From NCBI RefSeq assembly GCF_900607225.1, contig NZ_LR027842.1, positions 1,176,651 through 1,240,650 of the forward strand: 64,000 nt of DNA. Reading direction: 5' to 3'. Made by a program: the position numbers and the translations under genes. Within the stretch, counting starts at the first letter, position 1. Each line of letters starts with the position of its first letter. Shown here in pieces: positions 45,734 to 55,991 of this stretch. The notes beneath the pieces are model-generated. The model did not search any database. It saw nothing but the letters and a program-made list of their open reading frames with translations, and had not been told where the DNA came from. Source of the stretch: [Pseudopropionibacterium] massiliense. Its GTDB lineage: Bacteria; Actinomycetota; Actinomycetes; Propionibacteriales; Propionibacteriaceae.

Positions 45734-47184
45734 GGGAGTTCCTGTTGACGGCGAATCGGCTGAGTGACTGGAGCCGGGTGCACGCCGTCGTGGCGGGTCT
45801 TGGCGTCTCGGGGTACTCGGCGGCCGACGGGCTGTTGTCGCTCGGTGCACGGGTCACGGTCCTCGACGAGTCGACGGCCCACGCCGACAAGGCGGCCATT
45901 CTGGAGACCCTCGACGCCACGGTGCGGCTCGGAAAGGGGGTAACCGCCGAGCTGCCCGGGGACACGGACCTGGTGGTCACATCCCCGGGGTGGCGGCCCG
46001 ACGCCCCGCTGCTCACCCGGGCGCTGTCCCGCGGGATCCCGGTGTGGGGGGACATCGAACTCGCCTGGCGGATGCAGCAGCCCGACCGTGTGATTCCGTG
46101 GCTCGGGGTCACCGGAACCAACGGCAAGACCACCACCACCCAGATGGCCGAGTCCATGCTCCGGGCCGCCGGGATGCGGGCGGCGGCGGTCGGGAACATC
46201 GGCCGCCCCATCGTGGAGGCCATTCTCGACGACGAACCCTACGACGCGCTGGTGGTCGAGCTGTCCAGTTTCCAGCTGCACTGGGTGCACACCCTCGCCC
46301 TCCACTCCGCGGCGGTGCTGAACCTGCACGAGGATCACCTCGAGTTCTACGACGGACCCGGCGGGTACGAACGCTACGTGGCCGACAAGGCAAGGATCTT
46401 CGAACGGGTCACGAACGCCTGCGTCTACAACGTGGCCGAGCCGGAGACCGAACGCCTGGTGGAGGAGGCCGAGGTCACGGAAGGGGCCCGGGCCATCGGT
46501 TTCACCACCGGCATCCCGGCGATCTCCATGGTCGGTGTGGTGGACGGCCTGATTGTCGATCGCGCCTTCGTCCCCCAGCGGCACAGCTCCGCGCTGGAAC
46601 TCGCCAAGGTCACCGACGTGCAACCCTACGCCCCACACAACGTCGCCAACGCCTGCGCCGCGGCCGCGCTGGTGCGCAGCCTAGGGGTTCCGGCGAGGGC
46701 CGTGGCCCAGGGGCTTCACGACCTGCGACTCGCGGGGCACCGCATCGCGGAGGTGGCAGAGATCAACGGTGTGCGCTGGATCGACGACTCGAAGGCGACG
46801 AACCCGCACGCGGCGGATTCGGCGATGCAGGCCTTTCCGTCGTTCGTGTGGGTGGCGGGCGGTCAGACCAAGGGAACCAGCTTCGATGATCTGATCACCA
46901 CTCATCGTGACCGGATCCGGGCCGCGATTCTCATCGGCGTCGACCGGCAGGTCATAGCTGACTCATTGTCCCGACACGCGCCCGATGTTCCGGTGATCAT
47001 CCTGGACAGCAGCGACCATGGGGTGATGGACGAGGTGGTCTCCCACGCGGCGCGTCTTGCCCGCGAGGGCGACGCGGTGCTCCTGAGCCCCGGAAGCGCC
47101 TCGCTCGACATGTTCACGGGCTACGACGACCGCGGAGAGTGTTTTGCCGCCGCGGTCCGGAGCCTTCAGGCACCGAGCAGTTAG
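45730..47184 (+). CDS. murD: UDP-MurNAc-L-Ala:D-glutamate ligase MurD
   Basis: A 484-residue Mur ligase adding D-Glu to UDP-MurNAc-L-Ala. [16 protein letters not shown] is the N-terminal Rossmann motif, [12 protein letters not shown] the ATP loop, ELSSFQL the conserved MurD stretch, and [13 protein letters not shown] and [12 protein letters not shown] the C-terminal signatures. The GTG overlaps the mraY stop (GTGA). The open frame extends back through mraY but carries no MurD similarity there. Confidence 0.96.
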   Translation: MREFLLTANRLSDWSRVHAVVAGLGVSGYSAADGLLSLGARVTVLDESTAHADKAAILETLDATVRLGKGVTAELPGDTDLVVTSPGWRPDAPLLTRALSRGIPVWGDIELAWRMQQPDRVIPWLGVTGTNGKTTTTQMAESMLRAAGMRAAAVGNIGRPIVEAILDDEPYDALVVELSSFQLHWVHTLALHSAAVLNLHEDHLEFYDGPGGYERYVADKARIFERVTNACVYNVAEPETERLVEEAEVTEGARAIGFTTGIPAISMVGVVDGLIVDRAFVPQRHSSALELAKVTDVQPYAPHNVANACAAAALVRSLGVPARAVAQGLHDLRLAGHRIAEVAEINGVRWIDDSKATNPHAADSAMQAFPSFVWVAGGQTKGTSFDDLITTHRDRIRAAILIGVDRQVIADSLSRHAPDVPVIILDSSDHGVMDEVVSHAARLAREGDAVLLSPGSASLDMFTGYDDRGECFAAAVRSLQAPSS

Positions 47185-47192
47185 GCACGCCA

Positions 47193-48422
47193 ATGGCCAA
47201 AGCGCCCTCTGCCGGACGGTCGTCCGGCACCATGGTGCGTGCACTGACCCGGTCCCCGATGGCCGATCACCATCTCATCATCTTCGCGACGGTCATCCTC
47301 ACGGCCATCGGGGAGATGATGGTGTTGTCGTCGTCGTCGGTGATCGCCCTCTTCCAGGGCGAATCCCCCTACTACTACATGATTCGCCAGCTCATCTTCC
47401 TGATCGTCGGTTTGCTCCTGATGATCCCCGTCAGCCGTATGAAACCGGAGACCTTGCGAAAACTCGCGGCTCCCGCGTGGGTTGCCGCCATGATCGGGTT
47501 GATACTCGTCCAGACCCCGCTGGGATACGAGACCAATGGCAACCGCAACTGGATCCGGATCGGTGGTCTGCTGACCATCCAGCCCTCGGAGTTCGCGAAA
47601 CTGGTCCTGGTGCTGTGGGCAGCCGCCCTGTTCCACAACAAACGTCGCCGCTTGGAGGAACCCGCCCAGCTGCTGCTGCCCTTCATCCCGGGGGCGTTGG
47701 CGATGCTGGGGCTGATCCTCGCCGGGCGGGATCTCGGCACCGGGTTGATATTTGGCGCCATGATCTTCGCCCTGTTGTTCTTCGTCGGGACCTCGCTGCG
47801 GATCCTGGTGCCGTCGCTGCTGGCGGCGGTCGGTGTCGTGCTGGTGCTGGTGATGGGTTCGGAGAATCGCATGGCGCGTTTCATGGCCTTCTTCGATCCG
47901 CAGGCGAACCCCGACCTGGCATCCCAGCCCCTTTCTGCTCTGTACGCACTGGCCAGTGGCGGTTGGTGGGGCCTGGGGCTAGGGGCGGGCAAACAGAAAT
48001 GGGGTGGATTGAAGGACGGCGCCCACACGGATTTCGTGTTCGCGGTGCTGGGTGAGGAGCTCGGCTTGTTCGGGGTGCTGCTCGTGATCGGGTTGTTCGC
48101 CCTCCTGATGCGCAGCGGTTTCCAGGTGGCGCTCAAGTCCGACAAGCTGTTCAATCGCATCGCTGCCTCCGGTGTGACCGCATGGTTCCTGCTCCAGGCG
48201 ATCGTCAACATAATGGTCGTCATGAACCTGCTGCCCGTCCTCGGCGTCCCGCTACCCTTCATCTCCTCAGGAGGTTCCGCCCTCATGGCCAATCTGCTGG
48301 CCGTCGCCGTTCTGTTGTCCTGCGCCCGGGACACCCCCAGTGCCCGCGCCTACCTCGAGAACCGGCGCCGCGGAGCGGGCCCACGCATGACCAGTGTGCT
48401 CGCCGCAGGAGGTACTTCATGA
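47193..48422 (+). CDS. ftsW: Septal peptidoglycan glycosyltransferase FtsW
   Basis: A 409-residue SEDS protein with about ten membrane helices. NGNRNWIRIGGLLTIQPSEFAKL holds the region around the catalytic aspartate side, LALASGGWWGLGLGAGKQKWG-like and HTDFVFAVLGEELGLFG, and NLLPVLGVPLPFISSGGSALM are classical SEDS signatures. It polymerises lipid II together with the class B PBP encoded upstream. The ATG lies nine bases after the murD stop, and the first upstream ATG-like codons of the open frame belong to murD. Confidence 0.95.
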   Translation: MAKAPSAGRSSGTMVRALTRSPMADHHLIIFATVILTAIGEMMVLSSSSVIALFQGESPYYYMIRQLIFLIVGLLLMIPVSRMKPETLRKLAAPAWVAAMIGLILVQTPLGYETNGNRNWIRIGGLLTIQPSEFAKLVLVLWAAALFHNKRRRLEEPAQLLLPFIPGALAMLGLILAGRDLGTGLIFGAMIFALLFFVGTSLRILVPSLLAAVGVVLVLVMGSENRMARFMAFFDPQANPDLASQPLSALYALASGGWWGLGLGAGKQKWGGLKDGAHTDFVFAVLGEELGLFGVLLVIGLFALLMRSGFQVALKSDKLFNRIAASGVTAWFLLQAIVNIMVVMNLLPVLGVPLPFISSGGSALMANLLAVAVLLSCARDTPSARAYLENRRRGAGPRMTSVLAAGGTS

Positions 48423-49516
48423 CCCGCGTCGTACTCGCCGGGGGTGGCACCGCAGGGCACACGTCCCCTCTCATCGCCACGGCCCAGGCGCTTGCCGAAC
48501 TGGATCCGGAGGTGGAGATCACCTGCATCGGGACGAACAAGGGGCTCGAGACCAGGGTGATCCCGCAGGCCGGGCTCAAGCTGGAGCTGATCCGCCCCGT
48601 TCCCATGCCGCGGAAACCGAACCTCGACCTCGTGAAGCTGCCCTGGAACCTGACCCAGTCCGTGCGGGAAGCACGTGCCATCCTGCGCCGGGCGAAGGCC
48701 CAGGCGCTGATCGGGTTCGGCGGCTACGTCGCCATTCCCGCCTATCTGGCCGCCCGCACCATGCGGGTCCCGGTTCTCGTACACGAGGCGAACCTCGTGG
48801 TCGGCATCGCGAACAAGGTGGCGGCCAGGTTCGCTGCCTTCACCGGCTACACCTTCCCCGATACCCGAATCCGGGGCGGAAGACGGATCGGGATGCCGAT
48901 GAACCGCACCATCACGCGACCCGGAATCACCCGGGCCGAGGCCAGGGAGCGTTTCGGACTGGACCCCGGTCGGCCCACGCTTCTCGTCAGCGGGGGCTCC
49001 CAGGGCGCGCGGGCCATCAATCAGGCGCTCTCGGCCGCGGTTCCGGCCATCCTGGACGCCGGGATCCAGGTGCTGCACGTGCTGGGAGCCAAGAATTTCA
49101 CGGACGCGGATGTCGTGATCGAGTCCGGGAACGGGGCGCGCTACATCCCGGTCGCCTACGTCGACGCCATGGTCGAGGCCTACTTGGCCGCGGACCTGAT
49201 GATCGGGCGGGCCGGGGCGGGCACCGTCATGGAGACGGCGGTCCTGGGACTGCCCGTGATCTTCATTCCCCTGCCATGGGGCAACGGTGAGCAGGCCCGA
49301 AACGCTGCAGGCCTGGTGGCGGACGGGGCGGGCATCCTGCTTCCCGAGGCCGAGCTCAGCGCCGATAAACTGTCGGACCTGGTGATCCCCACCATCACGG
49401 ATACGGAGAAGCTGGCTCGCATGGCCGAGCTGGCTCGCCCTCACTCGCCCGCGGACGCCGCCGACGTCCTGGCGCGGGCCGCCGTGAACGTTGTTCGAGG
49501 AGAAGAGGCATCGTGA
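48419..49516 (+). CDS. murG: Lipid II synthase MurG (GlcNAc transferase)
   Basis: A 365-residue GT-B glycosyltransferase that adds GlcNAc to lipid I on the inner membrane face. AGGGTAGHTSPLIATA is the first G-loop, GFGGYVAIPAYLAA and VHEANLVVGIANK follow, SGGSQGARAIN is the second G-loop, and RAGAGTVMETAVLGLPVIFIPLPWGNGEQARNA is the UDP-GlcNAc site. The ATG overlaps the ftsW stop (ATGA), and GCAGGAGG lies just before it. Confidence 0.97.
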   Translation: MTRVVLAGGGTAGHTSPLIATAQALAELDPEVEITCIGTNKGLETRVIPQAGLKLELIRPVPMPRKPNLDLVKLPWNLTQSVREARAILRRAKAQALIGFGGYVAIPAYLAARTMRVPVLVHEANLVVGIANKVAARFAAFTGYTFPDTRIRGGRRIGMPMNRTITRPGITRAEARERFGLDPGRPTLLVSGGSQGARAINQALSAAVPAILDAGIQVLHVLGAKNFTDADVVIESGNGARYIPVAYVDAMVEAYLAADLMIGRAGAGTVMETAVLGLPVIFIPLPWGNGEQARNAAGLVADGAGILLPEAELSADKLSDLVIPTITDTEKLARMAELARPHSPADAADVLARAAVNVVRGEEAS

Positions 49517-50964
49517 GCTTGCTCACCCCCATCGAGGTCCAGCCCGCCGCCGAGGTCGGTCCCGTTCATTTCATAGCCATCGGCGGTTCCGGGATGAACG
49601 GCATCGCCCGGCTCTACGCGAAGCTCGGCATCCCCACCAGCGGATCCGACCGGTCCGAATCCGCCACGCTGGAATCCCTGCGGGAGGCCGGGATCACCTG
49701 CTACGTCGGCCACGACGCATCCCAGCTCGGTGATGCCAGGACCGTGGTGATCTCCTCCGCGATCCGTGAGGACAACCCGGAGCTCGCGGAGGCCCGCCGC
49801 CGCGGACTGCGGGTCTGGCATCGTTCGGCGGCGCTGGCCGCCCTCATGCTGGGCAAGCGGGGGGTCTCGATAGCCGGCACCCACGGCAAGACCACCACCA
49901 CGGCCATGACAGCCGTCATGCTGCAACAGGCCGGAGCAGATCCCAGCTACGTCATCGGAGGGAAGCTCGCGGCCACCGGGGTCAGCTCCGACATAGGCAC
50001 GGGGGATGCCTTCGTCATCGAGGCGGATGAGTCGGACGGGTCCTTCCTCCAGTACCCGACCCGGATCGCGATCATCACCAGCGTCGAACCCGATCACCTG
50101 GTCAACTGGGGCACCCCGGAGGCCTACACCGAGGGATACCACACCTTCGCGACCCTCCCCACCGTCGAGTGGGTGATCATCAACGTGGACGATCCCGGCG
50201 CCCGCGCGCTGGCCGACAGGCTCCGTGCCGAAGATCGGAAGGTGATCCGCTACGGATTCGCCGAGGACGCCGACGTGCGGGTCACGGATGCCCGCCCGGT
50301 CAGGGAGGGAATCACCGGAACCCTCCGATACGGGGACGAGACGAGTGTGCTCCGGCTCAAGGTGCCGGGCAACCACAACCTGTCCAACGCCTCGGCCGCC
50401 TACGCGGCGGGCCGGGTCCTCGGTCTCGGGCACGAGGAGGCGCTGGCGGCGCTCGGGCGGTTCACGGGAACGCTGCGCCGGTTCCAGCTCATCACCGACA
50501 CCGCCGGGATCCGGGTCTATGACGACTACGCCCACCACCCGACGGAGATCCGGGCGGCCCTGACCGCCGCGCGGCACGCCACCGAGGTCGGCAACGACGA
50601 CACGGGACTCGAAGGGCGGCTGATCGCCTGCTTCCAGCCCCACCTGTACTCCCGGACCGCGGACTTCCACGAGGAGTTCGGCGAGGTGTTGACCCTCGCC
50701 GACATCGCGGTGATCAACGATGTCTGTGGCGATCGCGAGGATCCGATCCCAGGGGTCACGGGCCAGCTCGTGGTGGATGCCGCCCGGCGGCACGGAGTTC
50801 GTGACGTGGTCTACGTGGTGGACAAGTATGACCTCCCCGCGGCCCTGAACGAGATCTCTCGTCCCGGAGACCTCATCATCACCCTCGGATGTGGTGATGT
50901 CACGATCGTGGGTCCTTTGCTGGCACCTCTCCTGGCCCGGCGTCCGGAGGCGCAGAACCGTTGA
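49513..50964 (+). CDS. murC: UDP-N-acetylmuramate:L-alanine ligase MurC
   Basis: A 483-residue Mur ligase catalysing the first peptide addition. HFIAIGGSGMNGIARLYAKLGI is the Rossmann start, SIAGTHGKTTTTAM the ATP loop, IEADESDGSFL the metal site, and VYDDYAHHPTEI and FQPHLYSRT the MurC-specific signatures. The GTG overlaps the murG stop. No murB or ddl follows it, unlike in some other dcw clusters. Confidence 0.97.
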   Translation: MSLLTPIEVQPAAEVGPVHFIAIGGSGMNGIARLYAKLGIPTSGSDRSESATLESLREAGITCYVGHDASQLGDARTVVISSAIREDNPELAEARRRGLRVWHRSAALAALMLGKRGVSIAGTHGKTTTTAMTAVMLQQAGADPSYVIGGKLAATGVSSDIGTGDAFVIEADESDGSFLQYPTRIAIITSVEPDHLVNWGTPEAYTEGYHTFATLPTVEWVIINVDDPGARALADRLRAEDRKVIRYGFAEDADVRVTDARPVREGITGTLRYGDETSVLRLKVPGNHNLSNASAAYAAGRVLGLGHEEALAALGRFTGTLRRFQLITDTAGIRVYDDYAHHPTEIRAALTAARHATEVGNDDTGLEGRLIACFQPHLYSRTADFHEEFGEVLTLADIAVINDVCGDREDPIPGVTGQLVVDAARRHGVRDVVYVVDKYDLPAALNEISRPGDLIITLGCGDVTIVGPLLAPLLARRPEAQNR

Positions 50965-51680
50965 CGAACGCCCCGGGTGAGTTCGCGAAGGCGTTGCAGA
51001 CCAAGCTCCGCAAGCGGCGCCGGGCCCGTTGGGTGATTCTGGGGTCCGGGCTCCTGGTGGCGTTGCTGGTCGGGATCGCCACGTGGCTGGTCTGGTTCTC
51101 GTCGGTGCTCGCAGCGACCGAGGTCAGGATCAACGGTGTGTCGCTGCTCACCGAGCAGCAGGTCACCGACGCCGCTGCCGTCGAGCTCGGCGGCCCGCTC
51201 GCCACACAGGACGTGGACGCCATTCGCGCTCGCGTCGCTGCGTTGGCGCCGGTGGCCGAGGTACGTGTGGAGAGACGTTTTCCGCACACCATCGAGATCA
51301 CCGTCACCGAGCGCACTCTCGCCTACGTGTGGATGGACGAGGGTGTGGCCCGCTGGGTCGATGCGGACGGTGTGGTGTTCCACGAGGGAGGAGAAACGGC
51401 GCAGGGGATCGTCACGGCCAGTATCACGGCCCCCGATCAGCGCCTATTGAAAGATGTGGCCACGGTGGTCTCCGCCGTGGTACCGGTGTTGGGGGAACGG
51501 GTCGCACTGCTCCAGGCCTCGGCCGTGGATCGAATCGAGATCCAGTTGTCCGACGGTGACACCGTCGTGTGGGGTAGTGCGGAACAATCCCAGGTGAAGG
51601 CCCGGGTGCTTTCGGTGCTGCTGAGTCAGGAAGCCAGCGTCTATGACGTCTCGGCTCCGCACGCTCCGACGACACGCTGA
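50961..51680 (+). CDS. ftsQ: Cell-division protein FtsQ
   Basis: A 239-residue bitopic protein: a basic cytoplasmic N-terminus (KLRKRRRARW), one transmembrane helix (about 25-46), a POTRA domain (from TEVRINGVSLLTEQQVTDAAAV) and an FtsQ/DivIB beta domain (VRVERRFPHTIEITVTERTLAYVW). It links FtsL and the late divisome proteins. The TTG start overlaps the murC stop (TTGA), a rare start codon that recurs in this window. Confidence 0.93.
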   Translation: MTNAPGEFAKALQTKLRKRRRARWVILGSGLLVALLVGIATWLVWFSSVLAATEVRINGVSLLTEQQVTDAAAVELGGPLATQDVDAIRARVAALAPVAEVRVERRFPHTIEITVTERTLAYVWMDEGVARWVDADGVVFHEGGETAQGIVTASITAPDQRLLKDVATVVSAVVPVLGERVALLQASAVDRIEIQLSDGDTVVWGSAEQSQVKARVLSVLLSQEASVYDVSAPHAPTTR

Positions 51681-51693
51681 CAACCCGTGAAAC

Positions 51694-51712
51694 CCTCAAC
51701 CTCTGGTTGAGG
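51694..51712. repeat. Perfect inverted repeat between ftsQ and ftsZ
   Basis: CCTCAACC-TCT-GGTTGAGG, eight perfect base pairs with a 3-base loop, 14 bases after the ftsQ stop and upstream of the ftsZ promoter candidate. No U tract follows, so it may be either an attenuating hairpin or a regulator-binding palindrome. Confidence 0.65.
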
Positions 51713-51739
51713 TGATTTCTGGAAGTTGCGGCATGGTCG

Positions 51740-51769
51740 TTGGATAGTGCGCCCGTCTGCCCCTAGCCT
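51740..51769 (+). promoter_or_regulatory. Candidate ftsZ promoter
   Basis: TTGGAT (51740-51745), 18 bases, TAGCCT (51764-51769). The start point would be near 51776, giving a leader of about 17 bases that contains GAGGACAGGA. Confidence 0.5.
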
Positions 51770-51792
51770 TCTTTTCGACTACGAGGACAGGA

Positions 51793-53001
<1,209 letters not shown>

Positions 53002-53081
53002 CGGCGTGTCGGCAGTCATTGCACCCGGTTGCGGGCACCCTGTCTGTAGTCTCAAGCGAAAGTGTTTTAGGGAGGCGTGCC

Positions 53082-53633
53082 GTGGGTGTACGGAAGCTGG
53101 CTGAATGGATGGGTCTCGTCGAGGACGGGCGCTACAGCGACCCCAAGGACGAGCTGTCCGAAGAGTACTCAGTGGATGAGTACGTGGAGCCGGAACCCGA
53201 GCCCAAGCCCGTGGCCAAGCTTCACCGCCATCCTCATGCTGCCAGGCCCGAGCCTGCCGCACCCGCTCCGGCGCAGGTCCACAGTCCCGCTCCGGCCCCC
53301 GCGGTGACTTCTCTTCCCGCCACCCCAACCCTGGAGCCGCGTCAGGTGACAGACCTCAGCAGAATCATCTATGTGCGACCTCGCAGCTACAACGAGGCGC
53401 GCTCCATCGGTGAGAACTATCGTGACGGGATCCCCGTCATCATGAACCTCTCCGACATGGAGCGCGGGGAGGACAAGAGGCTCGTGGACTTCGCCGCTGG
53501 CCTGATCTTCGGGTTGCGCGGCAACATCGAGCGCATTTCCAGCCAGGTCTTCCTGCTGTGCCCGCACAACCTCGTCGTCGGCCCGGAGGACAAGCAGAAG
53601 CTGGCCACAGGCGGTTTCTTCAACCAGAGTTGA
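53082..53633 (+). CDS. sepF: Cell-division protein SepF
   Basis: A 183-residue protein: an N-terminal amphipathic helix (VRKLAEWMGL) for membrane binding, an acidic Pro/Glu/Ala-rich linker (about 25-95), and the SepF core (IIYVRPRSYNEARSIGENYRDGIPVIMNLSDM, then RLVDFAAGLIFGLRGNIERISSQVFLLCP). It anchors FtsZ to the membrane in place of FtsA. AGGGAGG lies six bases before the GTG. It follows ftsZ directly; the pgeF and yggS genes often found between them are missing. Confidence 0.96.
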   Translation: MGVRKLAEWMGLVEDGRYSDPKDELSEEYSVDEYVEPEPEPKPVAKLHRHPHAARPEPAAPAPAQVHSPAPAPAVTSLPATPTLEPRQVTDLSRIIYVRPRSYNEARSIGENYRDGIPVIMNLSDMERGEDKRLVDFAAGLIFGLRGNIERISSQVFLLCPHNLVVGPEDKQKLATGGFFNQS

Positions 53634-53637
53634 TCCC

Positions 53638-53922
53638 GTGGTTGCGCTGACGCTGTTCTGGCTCCTCCAGATCTACATGCTGATCCTCCTGGCGAGGGTC
53701 CTGCTCTCATGGGTGCCGGTGGTGAGTCGGGGCTGGACTCCTCGCGGGATTGCGCTGGTGCTGGTGGAGTCCGTCTACTTCGTCACCGATCCTCCCCTGA
53801 AGCTGCTTCGCTCGTTCATCAAACCCATGCGGATGGGAGCGGTTTCACTGGACCTGGGGGTGCTTGTGCTGTTCCTGATCATCTACCTGCTCAGGAGCAT
53901 CGTCCGCTGGATCCCGTTCTGA
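53638..53922 (+). CDS. YggT family membrane protein
   Basis: A 94-residue protein with two to three hydrophobic segments and the YggT signature TDPPLKLLRSFIKPMRMGAVSLDLGVLVLFLIIYLLRSI. The family occurs downstream of sepF in most actinobacterial dcw clusters and has been linked to osmotic stress and division; its function is unclear. The GTG starts four bases after the sepF stop. Confidence 0.92.
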   Translation: MVALTLFWLLQIYMLILLARVLLSWVPVVSRGWTPRGIALVLVESVYFVTDPPLKLLRSFIKPMRMGAVSLDLGVLVLFLIIYLLRSIVRWIPF

Positions 53923-53949
53923 TCCGGGCGTGTCGTGCTGGTTTCGTCG

Positions 53950-53978
53950 TTGGATCTGATGAAGTATTAGAGTAACCT
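53950..53978 (+). promoter_or_regulatory. Candidate divIVA promoter
   Basis: TTGGAT (53950-53955), 17 bases, TAACCT (53973-53978). The -35 is identical to that of the ftsZ candidate. The leader would be about 58 bases. Confidence 0.48.
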
Positions 53979-54042
53979 TAACGTTGTGCCCGGGGTTTCT
54001 CAGGATCGGGTACAAAGATTTTTCAACCGTGTGGGAGTAAAG

Positions 54043-54996
54043 ATGAGCCTGACCCTGGAAGAGGTTCGCCGAGTCCGGTTCCGGATGGCACGCCGTGGCG
54101 CCACCGGCTACGAGGTCGGTGACGTCGACACTTTCATAGACAAGGTGGAGGAGTCGTTCGCGCAGTTTGAGAACGAACGGGATCTGCTTCGCCGGGAGGT
54201 CGAGGCCGCCCGTACAACAGGGGACCCGGCACCTGCGGGCAACGATGAGGCCTTGATGGCCAAGGATCACGAGATCAACTCACTTCGAGGTGAGATCGAA
54301 CGGCTGCGCAGCCAGATGGCGCAGCAGGCCAAGCAACAGGTTCCGGTAGCAGCACCCGGGCAGCTGGATGACAAGCGTGTCGCGCAACTCACCCAGGACA
54401 ATGAGCGGCTTCGAAGCGAGCTCGACCGCACCCGTCGTGAACTCGATGAGGCACGCAGCAGTTCTCGTGTCAGCCACATGGCAGGAAACACGGAGACCCT
54501 TCAGGTCGCCACTCGCGAAGAAGCGACTCCCGCAGTCGTTCGGTTGGTGTCGTTGGCCACGGAGCAGGCGGAACGGCTCGTGGACGAGGCCAACAACGAG
54601 GCCCAGCGCAAGATCAACGAGGCCAAGCAGCAGGCTTACGAGATCACCAGCGATGCCCGTACCCGGGCCGAACGCATCGAATCCGAGGCCCGCGTCAACG
54701 CCGATCAGATCAACCGCGAAGCCCAGAGCCGTGCGGATCGTATGAATGGTGAGGTGGATCGCCGTCGCACGGAACTGTTTGCCGAGCTGGAGCGGGAACA
54801 AGGCATCCTCACCCAGAAGGTCGCGGCGCTGCGTGGCTTCGAGTCCAGCTACCGTGAGAACATGCGCGGCTATCTGTCACGGCATCTCGAATCCCTTGAA
54901 CAGAACCTGCCGGAACCCTTGGATGTTCCGGAACTGGCCGAGCGCTCCAGGACGCCGCGTCTGGATGCGCTCGCCGCTCAGGACCGCTTGGCCTGA
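54043..54996 (+). CDS. divIVA: Polar growth and septum-site protein DivIVA/Wag31
   Basis: A 317-residue coiled-coil protein. The N-terminal DivIVA domain (MSLTLEEVRRVRFRMARRGATGYEVGDVDTFID-type) binds curved membrane. It is followed by a first coiled coil (about 60-140), a linker, and a long Glu/Arg/Ala-rich second coiled coil (about 165-290). In actinobacteria it organises polar or septal wall synthesis. The ATG is supported by GGGAG five bases upstream; the frame is open earlier without similarity. Confidence 0.95.
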   Translation: MSLTLEEVRRVRFRMARRGATGYEVGDVDTFIDKVEESFAQFENERDLLRREVEAARTTGDPAPAGNDEALMAKDHEINSLRGEIERLRSQMAQQAKQQVPVAAPGQLDDKRVAQLTQDNERLRSELDRTRRELDEARSSSRVSHMAGNTETLQVATREEATPAVVRLVSLATEQAERLVDEANNEAQRKINEAKQQAYEITSDARTRAERIESEARVNADQINREAQSRADRMNGEVDRRRTELFAELEREQGILTQKVAALRGFESSYRENMRGYLSRHLESLEQNLPEPLDVPELAERSRTPRLDALAAQDRLA

Positions 54997-55016
54997 GTGA
55001 AAGGCAGAAAACTGGT

Positions 55017-55052
55017 GATGGTCCGGTGAGGGTGTACTCTCGCCGGACCATC
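55017..55052. terminator. Long hairpin between divIVA and the dksA-like gene
   Basis: GATGGTCCGGTGAG and CTCGCCGGACCATC form a 14-bp stem (one G-T pair) with an 8-base loop, 20 bases after the divIVA stop. There is no U tract. The loop and right arm hold TACTCT, which fits a -10 element, so it could also be an operator for the next gene. Confidence 0.6.
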
Positions 55053-55077
55053 CAACTCAAAACCCCCGAGGACGACA

Positions 55078-55497
55078 ATGCCACCCAGCAACCCCCCAGA
55101 GCCTGTGATCCTTCCAGTTCGTGACGGTGAGGAGCCATGGACCCCGGAGGAGATCCAGGAGCAACGCGAAGTCCTCGTTGAGGAGCTGGACAGGCTGGAC
55201 AAAAAGGTGGCCGCCACCGACAGCGAGCTGAGCGATCTTCTGCTCCAGGGCAATGACGGCGCCGGACGAGACCCGGCGGACGTGGGCTCATCCAATTTTG
55301 AACGTGACCAGGAACTGTCCTTGGCGCAGAACGCCCGCGAGATGGCCGATCAGGCGAGGCTCGCCCTGCATCTGTTCGACGAGGGCCAGTACGGGCTCTG
55401 CGAGGTCTGCGGGAATCCGATCGGGAAGGGCAGGCTTCAGGTCTTCCCACGGGCGACGATGTGCGTCGCATGCAAACAACGTGAGGAACGCCGCTGA
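55078..55497 (+). CDS. TraR/DksA family zinc-finger protein
   Basis: A 139-residue protein with a long helical coiled-coil-like half (EIQEQREVLVEELDRLDKKVAAT) and a four-cysteine zinc finger CEVC-x17-CVAC (C108, C111, C129, C132). DksA-type proteins bind the RNA polymerase secondary channel; many actinobacterial members are uncharacterised. The DxxDxA tip motif of E. coli DksA is not evident. Its stop overlaps the probable CTG start of lspA. Confidence 0.88.
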   Translation: MPPSNPPEPVILPVRDGEEPWTPEEIQEQREVLVEELDRLDKKVAATDSELSDLLLQGNDGAGRDPADVGSSNFERDQELSLAQNAREMADQARLALHLFDEGQYGLCEVCGNPIGKGRLQVFPRATMCVACKQREERR

Positions 55498-55991
55498 ACC
55501 GCAGGCCCCCGGCCCTGCTCGCCGTGGGCGTCGCCCTGTTGGGTTTGGGGGTGGATCAGGCATCCAAGGGGGCCGTGCTGGAGGCCCTGTCCCCTGGGCA
55601 GCCCACGGAGATCGTTGGAGACCTCGTACGGTTCAATTTGACCTTCAACCCGGGAGCGGCCTTCAGCCTGGGGACGTCAATGACGCTGGCGCTCAGCGTC
55701 TTCGCGATCGTCGCCCTGGCGGTCTGCGTCTTCGTCGCCCTGTGCAAGGTGCGCACCCTTCCCCAGGGGATGGCGGTCGGGTTACTGATGGCAGGTGTCT
55801 CGGGGAATCTCCATGACAGGTTGTTCCGTGCTCCGGGGCCACTGCTCGGGCATGTCGTCGACTTCATCCAGCTTCCCCACTTCGCCATCTTCAACGTAGC
55901 CGACATGTGCATCACCAGCGCCGCCATCCTGGTGATCCTGTTGAGCCTGCGCAGCCCTTCCGAGGGGGAGAAAAGGTCCAAGCGGGCATGA
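55494..55991 (+). CDS. lspA: Lipoprotein signal peptidase LspA (probable CTG start)
   Basis: A 165-residue membrane aspartic protease that removes signal peptides from prolipoproteins, with four membrane helices. The catalytic aspartates are in GNLHDR (D108) and NVADMCI (D137), and FNLTFNPGAAFSLG is conserved. The CTG at 55494 is chosen because AGGAA lies six bases upstream, it overlaps the preceding stop (CTGA) like its neighbours, and it restores the basic NRRPPALLAV N-terminus. The alternative GTG at 55524 has no ribosome site and would cut into the first helix. Confidence 0.92.
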   Translation: MNRRPPALLAVGVALLGLGVDQASKGAVLEALSPGQPTEIVGDLVRFNLTFNPGAAFSLGTSMTLALSVFAIVALAVCVFVALCKVRTLPQGMAVGLLMAGVSGNLHDRLFRAPGPLLGHVVDFIQLPHFAIFNVADMCITSAAILVILLSLRSPSEGEKRSKRA

